64,000 nt of DNA from Dryas octopetala. Lineage: Eukaryota; Streptophyta; Magnoliopsida; Rosales; Rosaceae. Below the pieces are notes generated by a model, which searched no databases, was not told the DNA's origin, and saw nothing but the letters and a program-made list of their open reading frames with translations. Positions 1 to 10,459 of the stretch are shown in pieces (within the stretch, counting starts at the first letter, position 1; each line of letters starts with the position of its first letter). The DNA lies in assembly GCA_963921425.1 (NCBI GenBank), contig OY992840.1, positions 18,020,621 to 18,084,620 on the forward strand. Direction: 5' to 3'. A program made the translations under genes and the position numbers.

Positions 1-1188
1 CTTAAACCCAAGAAAAAAAATGCAGATTACATTCTTAGAAGGCTAATTTGGTCAGTGTCTAGCTCTCTTTCCTAGTTTCAAGGCTTTCAAGTATGCCTTT
101 TTTTTCTTCTCTCTGCAGCTGCAATGAAAAAAAGGGGAAGGAGAGGCCCAGAGGGCATGTAAAAGGGTATGTGTTACAGCTCAAGTATTATCTTATCACA
201 GAAATCGAGGTTCATTTTGATTATCCACTCATCAATCTTCAAAGGATTCAAAAGTTGGTGGCTGGACATAAAGTTAGGCCACTGATTTATACAATTATTA
301 TTCCAATAAATACAACCTTATTATAAACTCCTTAGCACCTAGGTACATATAATAATTATAAAACCCCAAAAAAAGAAACTTACACATACACACATGGGAG
401 GATTGAAGTTGAAAAATCTAACACTACACACATGGTGGAGCATTGAATTTTTGTCTGTAGGTCATTAAATAATTGCGTGTTGCCCAGAGCTGTAGTAGTG
501 CATGCCTTTGAAGCCTGTATTTAATGAGGAGTACAATGATTATACATATCCCAACTCCCAAGTTGTGTGTTGTCAATAATTGTAGGCCAACTCTGTACCT
601 TGTCTTTGTGAGTAGGAAAGGTACATGTAACCATGTTGGTGGATATGCGTCTCTCAATGTAAATGAGAAATCTGAAACATGAGGCTTTGCATTGTCAAGA
701 AAAGTATAACTGTATGTACCTATGCTGAAAACTTATTTGATGTAACCAGCAACACTATCAGATGCATAGCATCAAAAGCATGAAGGGAACAACAATCATA
801 TTTCTAAGGAAGAAAAAAGGTTTAATGAAATGCCTATTTTAATGATATCTTACTAAAAAGAAGTCTATATTAATGATAAATACTAGAAGAGAAGCACATT
901 TGCTAACTAGAGTGTTAGTCGAAGCTTCCAAAACAGTAATGCAGCAGTAGAAAAGTTATGGGAAAGTCCAAGGTCTTGATCCAGTTTAGAAAAACATTAA
1001 TGATGTTGAAAATGAGTTGCTCAGACAATTTGGGAAGGTTTCCAATTACAGTATGTGGAAGAAGGAAATGCAGGATTTGGAAGAAAACATGCTGGTGGTC
1101 ACTTTAACATTATAATTTATGCTGCTTGAATAGTAGTCATTAATTATTTTACATTAACTAAAATCATCACGTCATTATTGGCTTAGTT

Positions 1189-1565
1189 AAGGCATTCCAC
1201 AATGCAATTTGAATCTGATCTCCAAATTAATTTTTTGGGTATAAAATAGGTATAGTTTAGCCACAATGGGCCTGAATGTGATCTCCATAATTTTTTGAGA
1301 CCCAAAAACTATCCCCAGTTTTGGGTATAAACTATACCTAAAACCAAATTAAATGGTTGACCCACTAACAAATAAAAACTATTAAATGGCTTGCTCATCA
1401 CCAAATTAAATGGCTGCCCCACCAACAAATAAATGAGTTAAATATTAATATTGAGCTTCAACACCATTGTATTGGTGATTCTCAAAATCTATATTTTTAC
1501 ACTTTTTGATACCTAAAATTAATTTGGGTATTAGGTATTTGAAAATCACTATTGTAGAAGGCCTT
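1189..1565. mobile_element. MITE-like element with imperfect terminal inverted repeats
   Basis: The left end AAGGCATTCCACAAT matches the reverse complement of the right end, AAGGCCTTCTACAAT, at 13 of 15 positions, and the similarity continues inward less exactly. The element is about 377 bp, AT-rich and has no coding capacity. A short internal motif (CAAATTAAATGGCT...) recurs at about 1402 and 1411-1425. The target-site duplication is not clear, so the superfamily is left open. Confidence 0.5.
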
Positions 1566-2282
1566 AGGAATTCATTGACTACCAAGTTAAAGCTCATTTT
1601 ATATACATATAACATATTTGATCAGCTGCTCTTCTTAGGCGGGACCAGGTTAAAGACTTGAGCCCCGTGCTGGAAGAGGTGCTCAGACACTTATTATGTC
1701 CAGGGCCTGAAACACAGATAGACTTTTTCTTAGTAGCCATAAATCTTTTCCTTAATTGGACAAGAGGAAGCAATATCTGATACCTTAAAGTAGAAGTTAA
1801 TGGGGTTAATAATATAGGCAGACTGCAGGGCCGGACTAGAAGTGGATTAGCTTTTGAGCAAGTGGTGCTGTAGTGGTGACTAGTGAGAGTAGTGAGTGAG
1901 CTTATTTGATATTTCATACACCATGGCCCATGGGGTTGGATCATCATCACAGACTTCATAGTTCTAGTCTTGATAATCTTGAGACTTTCATACACTAAAA
2001 TTTCTGGGAAATTTTTCATTGTTGCCTTGAAGATGGTGGGAATGTATTCATCAAAAATTCAATGAAGTATGTAAGGCTGGAGTCGGTCTGTTTGTTTCAC
2101 TAGCAAAAGGCCCGGCATCTGTAAATATCAGTTTGCCTTCATTTCTGTGTCATTCATATAAATCCTGAAGGTAAATTTGGAGCTATCTTGCAGCTTATAC
2201 TATGTTAAGCTTTTAGAAGAACAATGGTTGCGTTGTGCCAGCCTGTTGGGGTTTATTACTAAGTATATTGTATTAGTTTGTT

Positions 2283-2335
2283 AGAGATGCAGAACATATA
2301 GTGGCCAAAAAAAAAAAAAGAGATGCAGAACATAT
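2283..2335 (+). mobile_element. Micro-insertion AGTGGCC(A)12 between 17-bp direct repeats
   Basis: AGAGATGCAGAACATAT occurs at 2283-2299 and again at 2319-2335. Between the copies is only AGTGGCC followed by twelve A. A perfect 17-bp duplication flanking a poly(A)-ended insert is the mark of target-primed reverse transcription, so this reads as a LINE/SINE event truncated to its last few bases. Confidence 0.7.
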
Positions 2336-2349
2336 TTTATGCACTGTAG

Positions 2350-2405
2350 AATAGCTGGTGTGTTGTTATGGCCCAAAAAAAGAAAGAAAGAATAATAGCT
2401 GGTGT
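2350..2405 (+). mobile_element. Micro-insertion ending GGCCCAAAAAAA between 12-bp direct repeats
   Basis: AATAGCTGGTGT lies at 2350-2361 and at 2394-2405. The 32-bp insert contains ATGGCCCAAAAAAAG followed by an AAAG-rich tail. It sits 15 bp from the preceding micro-insertion and ends in a related way, so I interpret it the same way. Confidence 0.6.
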
Positions 2406-3052
2406 TTTTCATTTGGTTGAATCAGTAGCTGATGTAATGTAACTGGTGGTGTATATGCATGCCTCTTGTTTTTGGCAATACCCTCAATTTGGAATAAAAA
2501 CATATAGAACCCCTAAATCAGGACTTGCGCCATTTTTATGATATATACAGCAAATCAAATTACATGATTTTGAAGTAATAGACCACTTTCCAAAATACTA
2601 GGAGGAAATAAATAAGAACCCACTTCTAAATTCTTAAGAGAAGAACAAACATAGATATTAATTTGTCTGTATTGATCTCTAAATGCCACTAATTAGTGAG
2701 CTTCGAATAAATAATGCATAATACTGAAAAGAAAATTGAAATAATGAAATATGTTCTGCTGACTCCACAGAAGAAATTGTATGAGGAAAGAATAACGCAA
2801 TAAACAACTCAGATTCCATTGTGAGGGTTGGTTGATCACATGACGTACAAGTAACACTGTAACAGCACTACAGCACTTCAGCAGCAGCACCACCTTGCAA
2901 GTAATAAATCTTTCTTCCATGTGGAACTACCAGCTCGGGCAGAGAAAATGTTGATAGGAAACACTTTAGCAAAAATGCCATAATCTTTCCATTTTCCAGA
3001 CAGCTCTCAGTCGCTTTTTCTCTTTTTCTTCCTCTTCAATCTTCATCCTGTG

Positions 3053-6000
3053 TTACTTCAAATGCTCGGGCTTTTGTCTTGCAAAACCTGGCTGAATGGT
3101 GCAATTGATGATGTGTGGTCCAAAAAATATCACAAACCAGAAACATGGATATGCAAGCTGCATCAGTTGATGAACAAAGAAACTCACACATACATAAAAG
3201 ATTTTCAGGGGGAGGATGCCTTAAGATTTTCAGGGGGAGGAGATTTTAGTGAGGAGTTCTTCAAAACTATTTTACAGAAGTTTCACATGCGTGTGTGATT
3301 ATTTTCTACTACCATACACATATTTTCAAAAAAAAGTGAAAGAAAGACAACGAGAACAATTAGATTACCTGAAGAAGCATGGAGGGAGCAGCAGCAGGTT
3401 CAGAAATGACATGGCTTCGAGTTTTTCTTCCATTTAGTGTAGCAACTGATGGGCTGTTTGCAGTTGTTATGTCCCAATAGCTTCGTTTTTTAGCTGTTGG
3501 GACTGGTGACCTAAACCGGTGACTTGGGCTCTTCAACTCACCAGTGCTTGGTTCCTTTGGTCTCAAGCTAGCCCTTGTGACTACCCTATTTGTCCCTTCT
3601 CTCCCCACTACTACTGGTGTTTTTTCACTTTTCCGTGAAAACTCACGAATGAGATCATCCTTCTTCTTTAGCTGTGAAGTATGATCTTTCTTCATCCTCT
3701 CGATTTCTGCCTCTAATGCCTTTACAGTCCGGCGAAGGTCTCTAACTGCTTCCTCACCCCCTTTTTTCTTGGATTCTGGTGTAAAACAATTCCCAGTCAA
3801 AAAAGATGATCTGGGTTTCCGCTTGTCATTTGGTTGGGCAGAAGTTGGAGGAGTCAAGAGAGATGTAACTGAAGAAGGGGTTGGAGAGCCATTTGCAGCC
3901 AAGGATTGTGCTTGGAGAACTAATAGCTTCTGTTGCTGACGTGCCAGTTGTACTCTCAGTTCACGATTCTCTTTCTGTAGTTCAAGTAATAGCTTGGCCT
4001 GATCGGTTTCAAATTCCGGCACTTGCAATATTTCCTCGGTTACCTCACATGCCTGCAATTGTGTAAGACGGCAAGGAAAGAAATATTATTTAGAATTGTC
4101 ATAGTGACTTGGCATGGAAATTTAGCATAATTTTTGGAACTGAAAGAAATGAAGCATGAAATTTTGAGGAAGATAGAAACCAATGCCTGCTAATTGGAAG
4201 ACACACAACATAATGCCATGAGTCCCAAATAGTCAGAACTTCAACACTTAAAATAAATTTCAATAAAACTTGCAAAATACTGAAACAACTCTCTTAGAGG
4301 GGGCTATAATAATACACAATGCAAGGACAGAAAAATTGCACATAACTTATGACACTTCCAAAATTGGATGAGTACATTTAAAACATACAATGAAACAAAG
4401 TAAGTTAAAGATTGATAGGTTAGGAGGATTGACCTTGGTCCTAATTTCCTTTGCTCGATCAGCCCAATGAAGGGTGTTTTGGGTTTCGCCAAATGAGAGA
4501 TTACATGGGCTGATATTTGCAATCATCACTGTGTTACAAGCTCCTCCTAAAGAATCCTTGAGAAGTTGGGTCAACTTTGAATTCCGGTAAGGTATGTGTT
4601 TCTTTCCCTCCACAAGTGCATTGATGCAGCTGCTCAGTGCTAGGAGTGACCGATTTATATTGGCACCCTCAAGAGATCTAACTGTTCTCTGATCCGTGGC
4701 AAGGGCTCTCTCTGACCCGGCAAGATCAATAAGTGAGAGCTTTCCTACTCGGTTGACAACATTCATAGAAGCATCTTTGACCCGGTATTCAACCACAACC
4801 TGGATATAGAAGGAGAGCAAATTAGAAAGAAAGAAATTGAGTCATGAATTTGTAAGTTTTGATAACTCTCTATTGTTACCTGCAAAATAGCATGGGAGCG
4901 CGAAGAAGTTTCATTAGCGCGAGTTGGTTCAGTAGTTCGGTTTTGGTTCCCCTGCTGAAGCAATGCCATCACCTGCCACAAACCCAAAGAAAGACCAAAT
5001 ATTACATTACCTTCCAAACAAACTATCTAATGTATCAAATCACCAGAAAAGGGAGTAAGAAAATTACTTCATCAGTGGAATAAGCTCTGTATTGCGTAAG
5101 ACCGGCTGCCACCATCCCCTGTAATACATTTGAACGAATATTTTTTTCACAGATATCATTAAGATTTTTATAAAACAAAACTAAATAAAATAGTTTTAAT
5201 TTCTAACTAAAAGTGTAACTTAATTAACTGGTGTTAAAAAGTAAACTTTCCATATATCAGAAGTTTTACCATAGAATAAATGGATTGTAGGATTTTCAGC
5301 TACCTCTTAATCTAGAAAAAAAGGTACATAAAATATATGTTTCTATGATTGATTGGGCGAAATGATGAAGCTAGTTTCAAAGTAGTAGCTACACTGCTCT
5401 TATACTTACTCAACACATTTTGACAAACACTGGTAAATTTTGGAGATAAACCTTTCCATTTCTGGATAGCCAGTCACATTTTTCTAAGTTGGTAAAATCA
5501 TGGTAGTGTTTAACTTCTATTTCTAAAACATACTATATATGGCATTATAACTCTTCAGAAAATTTGGTCTTATTTTGCTTTTATTGTGAATTGTTGTAAG
5601 CAAAGTAATGTCAAATACATGAAAGGAGGCAGACCTGTTTATCTTCTCTAAGGACCAGAGGCCTTCCGGGGGAGAGCAAATCCCTGACAGTTTCATTATA
5701 AACCTCAAGATAGGACAGATGAACCACATGGTTTCCATCACAGCTCCTCTGCCTTATCTTGGTGAAGAGGTCCTTGATTGCCAAAACCATCACTCCCGGA
5801 TTCTCCAGCGTACCTAGCATTGTGTATGTTTTTCCAGCTCCCGTGGCACCATAGCAGAATACAGACCCATTCCTCCCTTGCAGAACTGCTTCCACAAGCT
5901 CTGCTGTGCTGAAAAATCAGATGGGACCTTTTCTGTTAAAATTTTCTCATTAATAAGTGAATGTTAGTCAAAACCACACAATGATTCGCACAGAGATGAA

Positions 6001-7305
6001 AATTTCAGCTCTACTGAGACAAAGAAAGAAAAAGAAAAACAACAGCAGCATTTCTTTCACAGCATGATTGCTCTTTCTATTTGGTTGCTGAGAAATTTCA
6101 TGGAAAAAACGACTTATTTATTCACAAACCGAGGAAACCAAACCCACAGCTCTATTGAAAGTTAAAATTAACACTCCATTAACATAGTTGTATTATGTTT
6201 TCCATTTCTTGTGAACCAAACACAACAAGAACCTTACTTTTCCTCGGCAAACAAACAAGCAAGGAAGGAAAAACAAAACAAAACAATCACAATTAAGATG
6301 GCAATGAAGAATTTGAACACACAATTTAAGCTGAAGTCTCAGGCAACATACAACAGTTTATGTGCAAAGATCTAATCTTTTCCAGCAGAAACAAATAAAC
6401 AATGCAAAACAAAACCAAAAATAACAATTATATAAAAAGGTCCAATAAATCATTGATATCTAATAAACCTAAACTCACGTAGTGGAATAAACTTCTTGTT
6501 GAGAAGTGGTATCTGGGAAAGAAGCATCAAAGGTGAAATGGCGTCCACGAAGCCTCTTGAGCCTCAAGTAATCGTTCTCGTTCGCGAACTCCGTCAGATA
6601 AACGTCACGCCTATTCACAATTCTAACACAGCATCGCGAACCCGCTTCCTTCTCCCTCTTGGCCATAGGTCTAAGCCTCACAAACACAAGAATCCGACTC
6701 TGACTCGCACTTATTGTGGGTTTCTCCGAAACAGTCTCGGATTCTTGAACATTTTTGGTGCCCTCCGTCACTTTAGTCTCCGGCTGCGGCGGCACGTGAC
6801 CTCCTCCCAATGACAGCCTCCGTGCCACTGTGGTCGAAGCCCTGGCCTTTCTTGGGCACGAAGTAAAGCTGAGAATTCGATCATTGCGATCATTGCCAGC
6901 CACCACATTCTCCTTAGCGTCGTGGATTGGAGGCTGAGGAAGCACATAAGTTCTTGTAATGGTGGAATTGTGCATTGTGTTGTTGTTCTCTCTCATCACC
7001 TGGTTCGGCTTCGATTCTTTCTCTTCTTTTTTACAAGAACCAAGAAGCTCGACGCTTGGGTGAGTTGTGAACCGCAGCTCCTGATCGGGTTTCGAAGACT
7101 GGTTCCTGAGAGCTGCTGAGGCTTGTTTTTGCTGCTCATATAGGAGAGTTAAAGCTTTCATCTTTTCTTTCAATCCATGGTGTGGGTTTCTCAGCGGAAG
7201 ATTCGCACGGCTCTGTTCTTGATCTGACCTGGGTTTGCCTCTCTCATCTGGGTTTGGCTCATTTTGCCCTTTGTTGATGGTCTGGGACCGAGTTGACACA
7301 GTCAT
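3053..7305 (-). CDS. KIN8B: Kinesin-8 motor protein (KIN8B-like)
   Basis: Microtubule motor of the kinesin-8 family, 777 aa in seven coding exons: 7305-6479, 5908-5635, 5118-5068, 4972-4880, 4799-4434, 4052-3369 and 3091-3053. All junctions are GT-AG and the frame closes exactly. A basic, low-complexity N-terminus of about 200 residues precedes the motor (about 205-540). Seen in the motor: P-loop GATGAGKT (296-303), switch I NETSSRSH (404-411) and switch II DLAGSE (440-445). A coiled-coil neck (ELQKENRELRVQL) and a Ser/Lys-rich tail follow. The last coding exon is only 39 nt and gives PGFARQKPEHLK-stop; without it the gene would appear to stop at an intronic codon. The motor sequence matches Arabidopsis KIN8B (At1g18550) as I remember it and differs from KIN8A, whose long N-terminal extension is absent. 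The start is the first ATG of the long open exon. Confidence 0.93.
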
Positions 7306-7515
7306 TCTATGATGATTTTCTCACTATCCAAACATGCCCAGAAAATGTTCACACCGGCCCACTTGAATAAGCTGCTCGAAATGCCTGAAAGTTTGAAACG
7401 TTTGCTGTGAAACTCAATTGAAAGCCTCTGCTGAAAAATGAATATGTGCACAGTGGAAATGGGAAAGAGAGGGAAGATCAAGATTGTGGTTTGTGTATTT
7501 ACTTTGCGAGGGTCT

Positions 7516-7723
7516 TGAGCCGTTGGATGGAGGGAAATGAACGGTAGGTAATGTCAGTTTTTTGAAGCTAGTTACTACTTACACTCAAGATTCTGCTTGT
7601 TGCACTCCACATAAAGTATTGATTTGATTTGAATTTTTGGGGTTATTAGGTGTGGAAGAAGCAATCAATGGAGGGTTGTTAAGGTGATTGCTTTTGAAAA
7701 TTTTGAATAATCTAATGTAACGG
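7516..7723 (-). promoter_or_regulatory. Cluster of AACGG (MSA-like) cores upstream of KIN8B
   Basis: On the minus strand TCCAACGGCTCA ends near 7516 and fits most of the M-phase-specific activator consensus YCYAACGGYYA. Two further AACGG cores lie on the plus strand at 7540-7544 and 7719-7723. They are 210-420 bp upstream of the KIN8B start. R1R2R3-MYB factors bind such cores in plant G2/M promoters; that this promoter uses them is inference. Confidence 0.35.
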
Positions 7724-8104
7724 TCAAAAATGTTGTCAGATTCAATAGCCGGTAGGGAGAGAACTGTGGGGTCCACTTAGGAAGTTTCACATTCCACGGG
7801 GAACCCCCTCCCTTTTATAAGGTGAAATCATTAAAGATATAATCTTTTTCAAAGTAAACAAAGCAAGCATGGTGTAGCTCAGCAGCATTTTCTTTTATTT
7901 TCTTTTTCTGCATCAATATGACACTTATTCAGTTATTTGCTATAAATGAAGACCCAATCTAGTATTAATTTTAAATATCACAAACATTTTAAAAATCAAT
8001 TGGTTTTAAATATCACCCAATCTCGCTAATAGATAATTATCTCTTTGTATAGGACTAAAGGTTTAATGGATAATGAACAAAAATCTAATATTAATGAAAA
8101 CACT

Positions 8105-8175
8105 TATGAGTTCTCTCTCTCTCTTTTTTTTTTTTTTTTTTTTTTTTGTGGTTGGGTGATTTCATATGAGTTCTC
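8105..8175 (-). mobile_element. Short poly(T) insertion between 11-bp direct repeats
   Basis: TATGAGTTCTC is present at 8105-8115 and 8165-8175. The insert is a CT-run, a long T-run and then GTGGTTGGGTGATTTCA. Read on the minus strand it is a short sequence ending in CAACCAC(A)n, as expected for a truncated retroposon tail. Confidence 0.5.
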
Positions 8176-8558
8176 GTTTTTAGGACATGTCAACATCTTT
8201 TTAGTATACATATTTGTTTGATGGACCCGATCAGCATGATCATGGGAAGGGGTAGTTGTGTTTGTTGTTAGATAACTTGGAGATAAAGTAAAAGATAATA
8301 TTATGATTTAATATGGTATGTGATTAATATTATAGAATAAATGAAACCTAATTATAAGGACATTAACGGTCCTAATTGATATGGAATAAGGTAGCTTGCC
8401 ACTGTACACATTTCTGATTATTATTGACTATATATGTTGATCATGATTATTGTGTCACTATCAATGTGCAAATTACATGTTTATATATGTTCTATATATA
8501 TCAATTAGACTTTTGAGACCAACAATTTTTTGTTTGTCATAAAGTTTTTTTATTATTA

Positions 8559-8924
8559 GGGTTAAATACAACAATGATCCATACATTTTACAGTGAATCT
8601 CAATTTGGTCTACTAACTATAAAATTGTCAATTTAGTCTACGAACTTTTCAAATTGTACTAAATCAGTATAAACATTAACTTCTATCGAAAAATTTTACG
8701 GAAACTGGTTATATGCACAGCAAGTGACCACATTTTTAGGGGCATTTCAGTATGTTCATCACATTTTTATGTGACCAATTCCGTTAATTTTCGAATGGAA
8801 GTTAACGTTTGTACTGTTTTGGTACAACTTGGAAAATCCTTGGATCAAATTGGCACTTTGTATAGTTAGCGGATCAAATTGAGAATCAGTGTAAAGTTCG
8901 TGAACAAATTTTTTTATTTAACCA
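8559..8924. mobile_element. Foldback MITE, MULE-like
   Basis: The element begins GGGTTAAATACA and ends with the inverted form (ATTTAACC). Similarity between the two arms runs for well over 100 bp on each side, for example TCTCAATTTGGTC on the left against the inverse of the 8870-8890 region. Flanks read TTATTATTA on both sides if one end base is allowed to mismatch; nine bp is the Mutator-type duplication length, but this sequence is low complexity. There is no coding capacity. Insertion left of the helicase promoter has no visible effect on the gene. Confidence 0.6.
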
Positions 8925-9028
8925 TTATTATTATTTTTCCATTAAATTGTTCTCCATATTTAATAATAATAAGAAATAAATAATAAAAAATAGGGAATTT
9001 TTGGACCCACATTACGAAAAATTATAGG

Positions 9029-9178
9029 GTATAACCGATATACCGCCACATGGTATAACCAATCCAACGTGTACGAGTATTATTGGACGATGTGTTTAGT
9101 AGGATATAATATTAATAACATCAACTTATATTATAACACATAAACTAATTATACCACATGTCAATATATCGGTTATAC
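9029..9178. mobile_element. Foldback element with 30-bp arms
   Basis: The left arm (9029-9058, starting GTATAACCGATATA) is matched in inverted form at 9149-9178 (TTATACCACATG...CGGTTATAC) with a few mismatches. Looser similarity extends outward (GACCCACATTACG against CGGATTACATCCAGGTC-type sequence). It is probably a small MITE, and I could not define its borders or target duplication. Confidence 0.4.
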
Positions 9179-10100
9179 AAAATAATTTCTCCCAGATTAC
9201 ATCCAGGTCCTACAAAATATGGCACCTTAAGGCCCAAACACAGCAAAGCTGTGCCTTTAGCCCCAATTTTTCTAAACACACATATTTCTTTTATTCTTTT
9301 TTCTTTGCAACACAAGGTTCTAACTTCTAAGAACCCAATTGGGGGTCTTACTTTTGCTGATAGTTACCTTTGCTGCATACTTTTAATTTGTTTATATAGT
9401 TACTTGGTCAATGCAATGTTGGTAAACATTTATTTTACTATCATATATTCATAGTTTTGTTGGAGTGAGTGGAGCATAATTACAAGCATTGTCTCTTATT
9501 GTAAGGAAGGCCATTAGGGCAACCCAATTATGAAAATTCATGCATATAGTAAAGTGGATCATATGTCATAATCATGCTCTTATCTTTTTGTTCCATCCTT
9601 AAGTGATTTATGTATAATTTACTCTCTCATAATGATACTTGATTATAAAAGTTTGGTTGCTTTCAAAGTAATGGGTTTTTGGTGCCACATCTTCTGTGCA
9701 TTCAACTTTTCCACCAACTAATGGCATTATAATATGCAATTAGGAGTATAGCATGGACCAATACTAGTGCTAATTATGCATATATTAGCACATATATTAA
9801 TTTATTAGCTTGCTTATTTATACGATGATTGCATATATAGTGACATGTTCAAGATACAAGCACAAGCCATTGGATACCTACTGACCTAACCAAAGATTCA
9901 AGCTTAATGGCATGCATGATGCACCATTGTTTATTTACTACTAAATGGATTAAAAAATAAGCCATCGATCACTTCATTTCCTCCATCCCCACATCTCTCC
10001 TCCTGTTGTTTCTCTTATTTTTTTATATGTTTTTTCTATGTTTTAGTTTTCAATTTAATTTTATCAATTTGGGCTTTCAGAAATTCAATAGTTTTATCAC

Positions 10101-10350
10101 TGGGCCTTAGTTTTCTGTTGAGCTGATTAAGGCCAGGCCCACATTGAAGTGTCATATAGGTTGAGCCCGAGAAAATAAGATCTAGTGAACTTTGTTGACG
10201 ACTCACACTAATTTGGGCCTAGTTATTTTTATCGATAGGCCCATTAATCTGATTTTGGGTAGGCTCAAGCAGACCATCCACTACGTGGTGGACTCTTCCG
10301 AGTTGTGTTGGCGAGTGAGTAGTATACTGCGACTCAGTGGCTAGGGTTTA
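10101..10350 (+). promoter_or_regulatory. Site II / telo-box promoter of the DEAD-box helicase
   Basis: TGGGCC-type site II cores occur at 10101-10106, 10136-10141 (as GGCCCA), 10214-10219 and 10238-10243 (as GGCCCA). A telo-box (AGGGTTTA, the inverse of TAAACCCT) lies at 10343-10350, about 110 bp before the start codon. Clustered site II plus telo-box is the known promoter signature of plant ribosome-biogenesis genes bound by TCP-type factors, and it agrees with the product downstream. Confidence 0.55.
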
Positions 10351-10459
10351 ACAAGCAAAACCCTCTGCAAAGCACAACAACTCATATTATTTCTGTTTCT
10401 CGAGTGCTTCTGCCCCCTTGAAACTCTAAAGCGCCAAAACACTAGAACCAGTAGTTTCC

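Larger units (their letters stand above)
1..3052. other. Gene-poor spacer downstream of KIN8B
   Basis: No convincing gene is visible. The stretch holds an inverted-repeat (MITE-like) element at about 1189-1565 and two tiny poly(A)-ended insertions with direct repeats at 2283-2405. The minus strand at about 2050-1600 has a 141-codon open frame that changes apparent coding frame near 1950 and then meets stops. It could be a decayed coding relic, but I do not recognise it. The first 1.1 kb shows nothing beyond ordinary AT-rich spacer. Confidence 0.55.
7306..10459. other. Divergent intergenic region between KIN8B and the DEAD-box helicase
   Basis: No gene is visible in this 3.1-kb spacer between two genes that point away from each other. 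It contains a micro-insertion at 8105-8175, a MULE-like foldback at 8559-8924, a second foldback with arms near 9029 and 9178, and the helicase promoter at its right end. The rest is AT-rich sequence. Confidence 0.6.

Noticed and set aside
93..326. Short plus-strand open frame of 77 codons
   Set aside because: No family resemblance and AT-rich spacer composition.
1594..2019. 141-codon minus-strand open frame
   Set aside because: No recognisable protein; apparent coding signal jumps frame near 1950 and later meets stops. At best a decayed relic.
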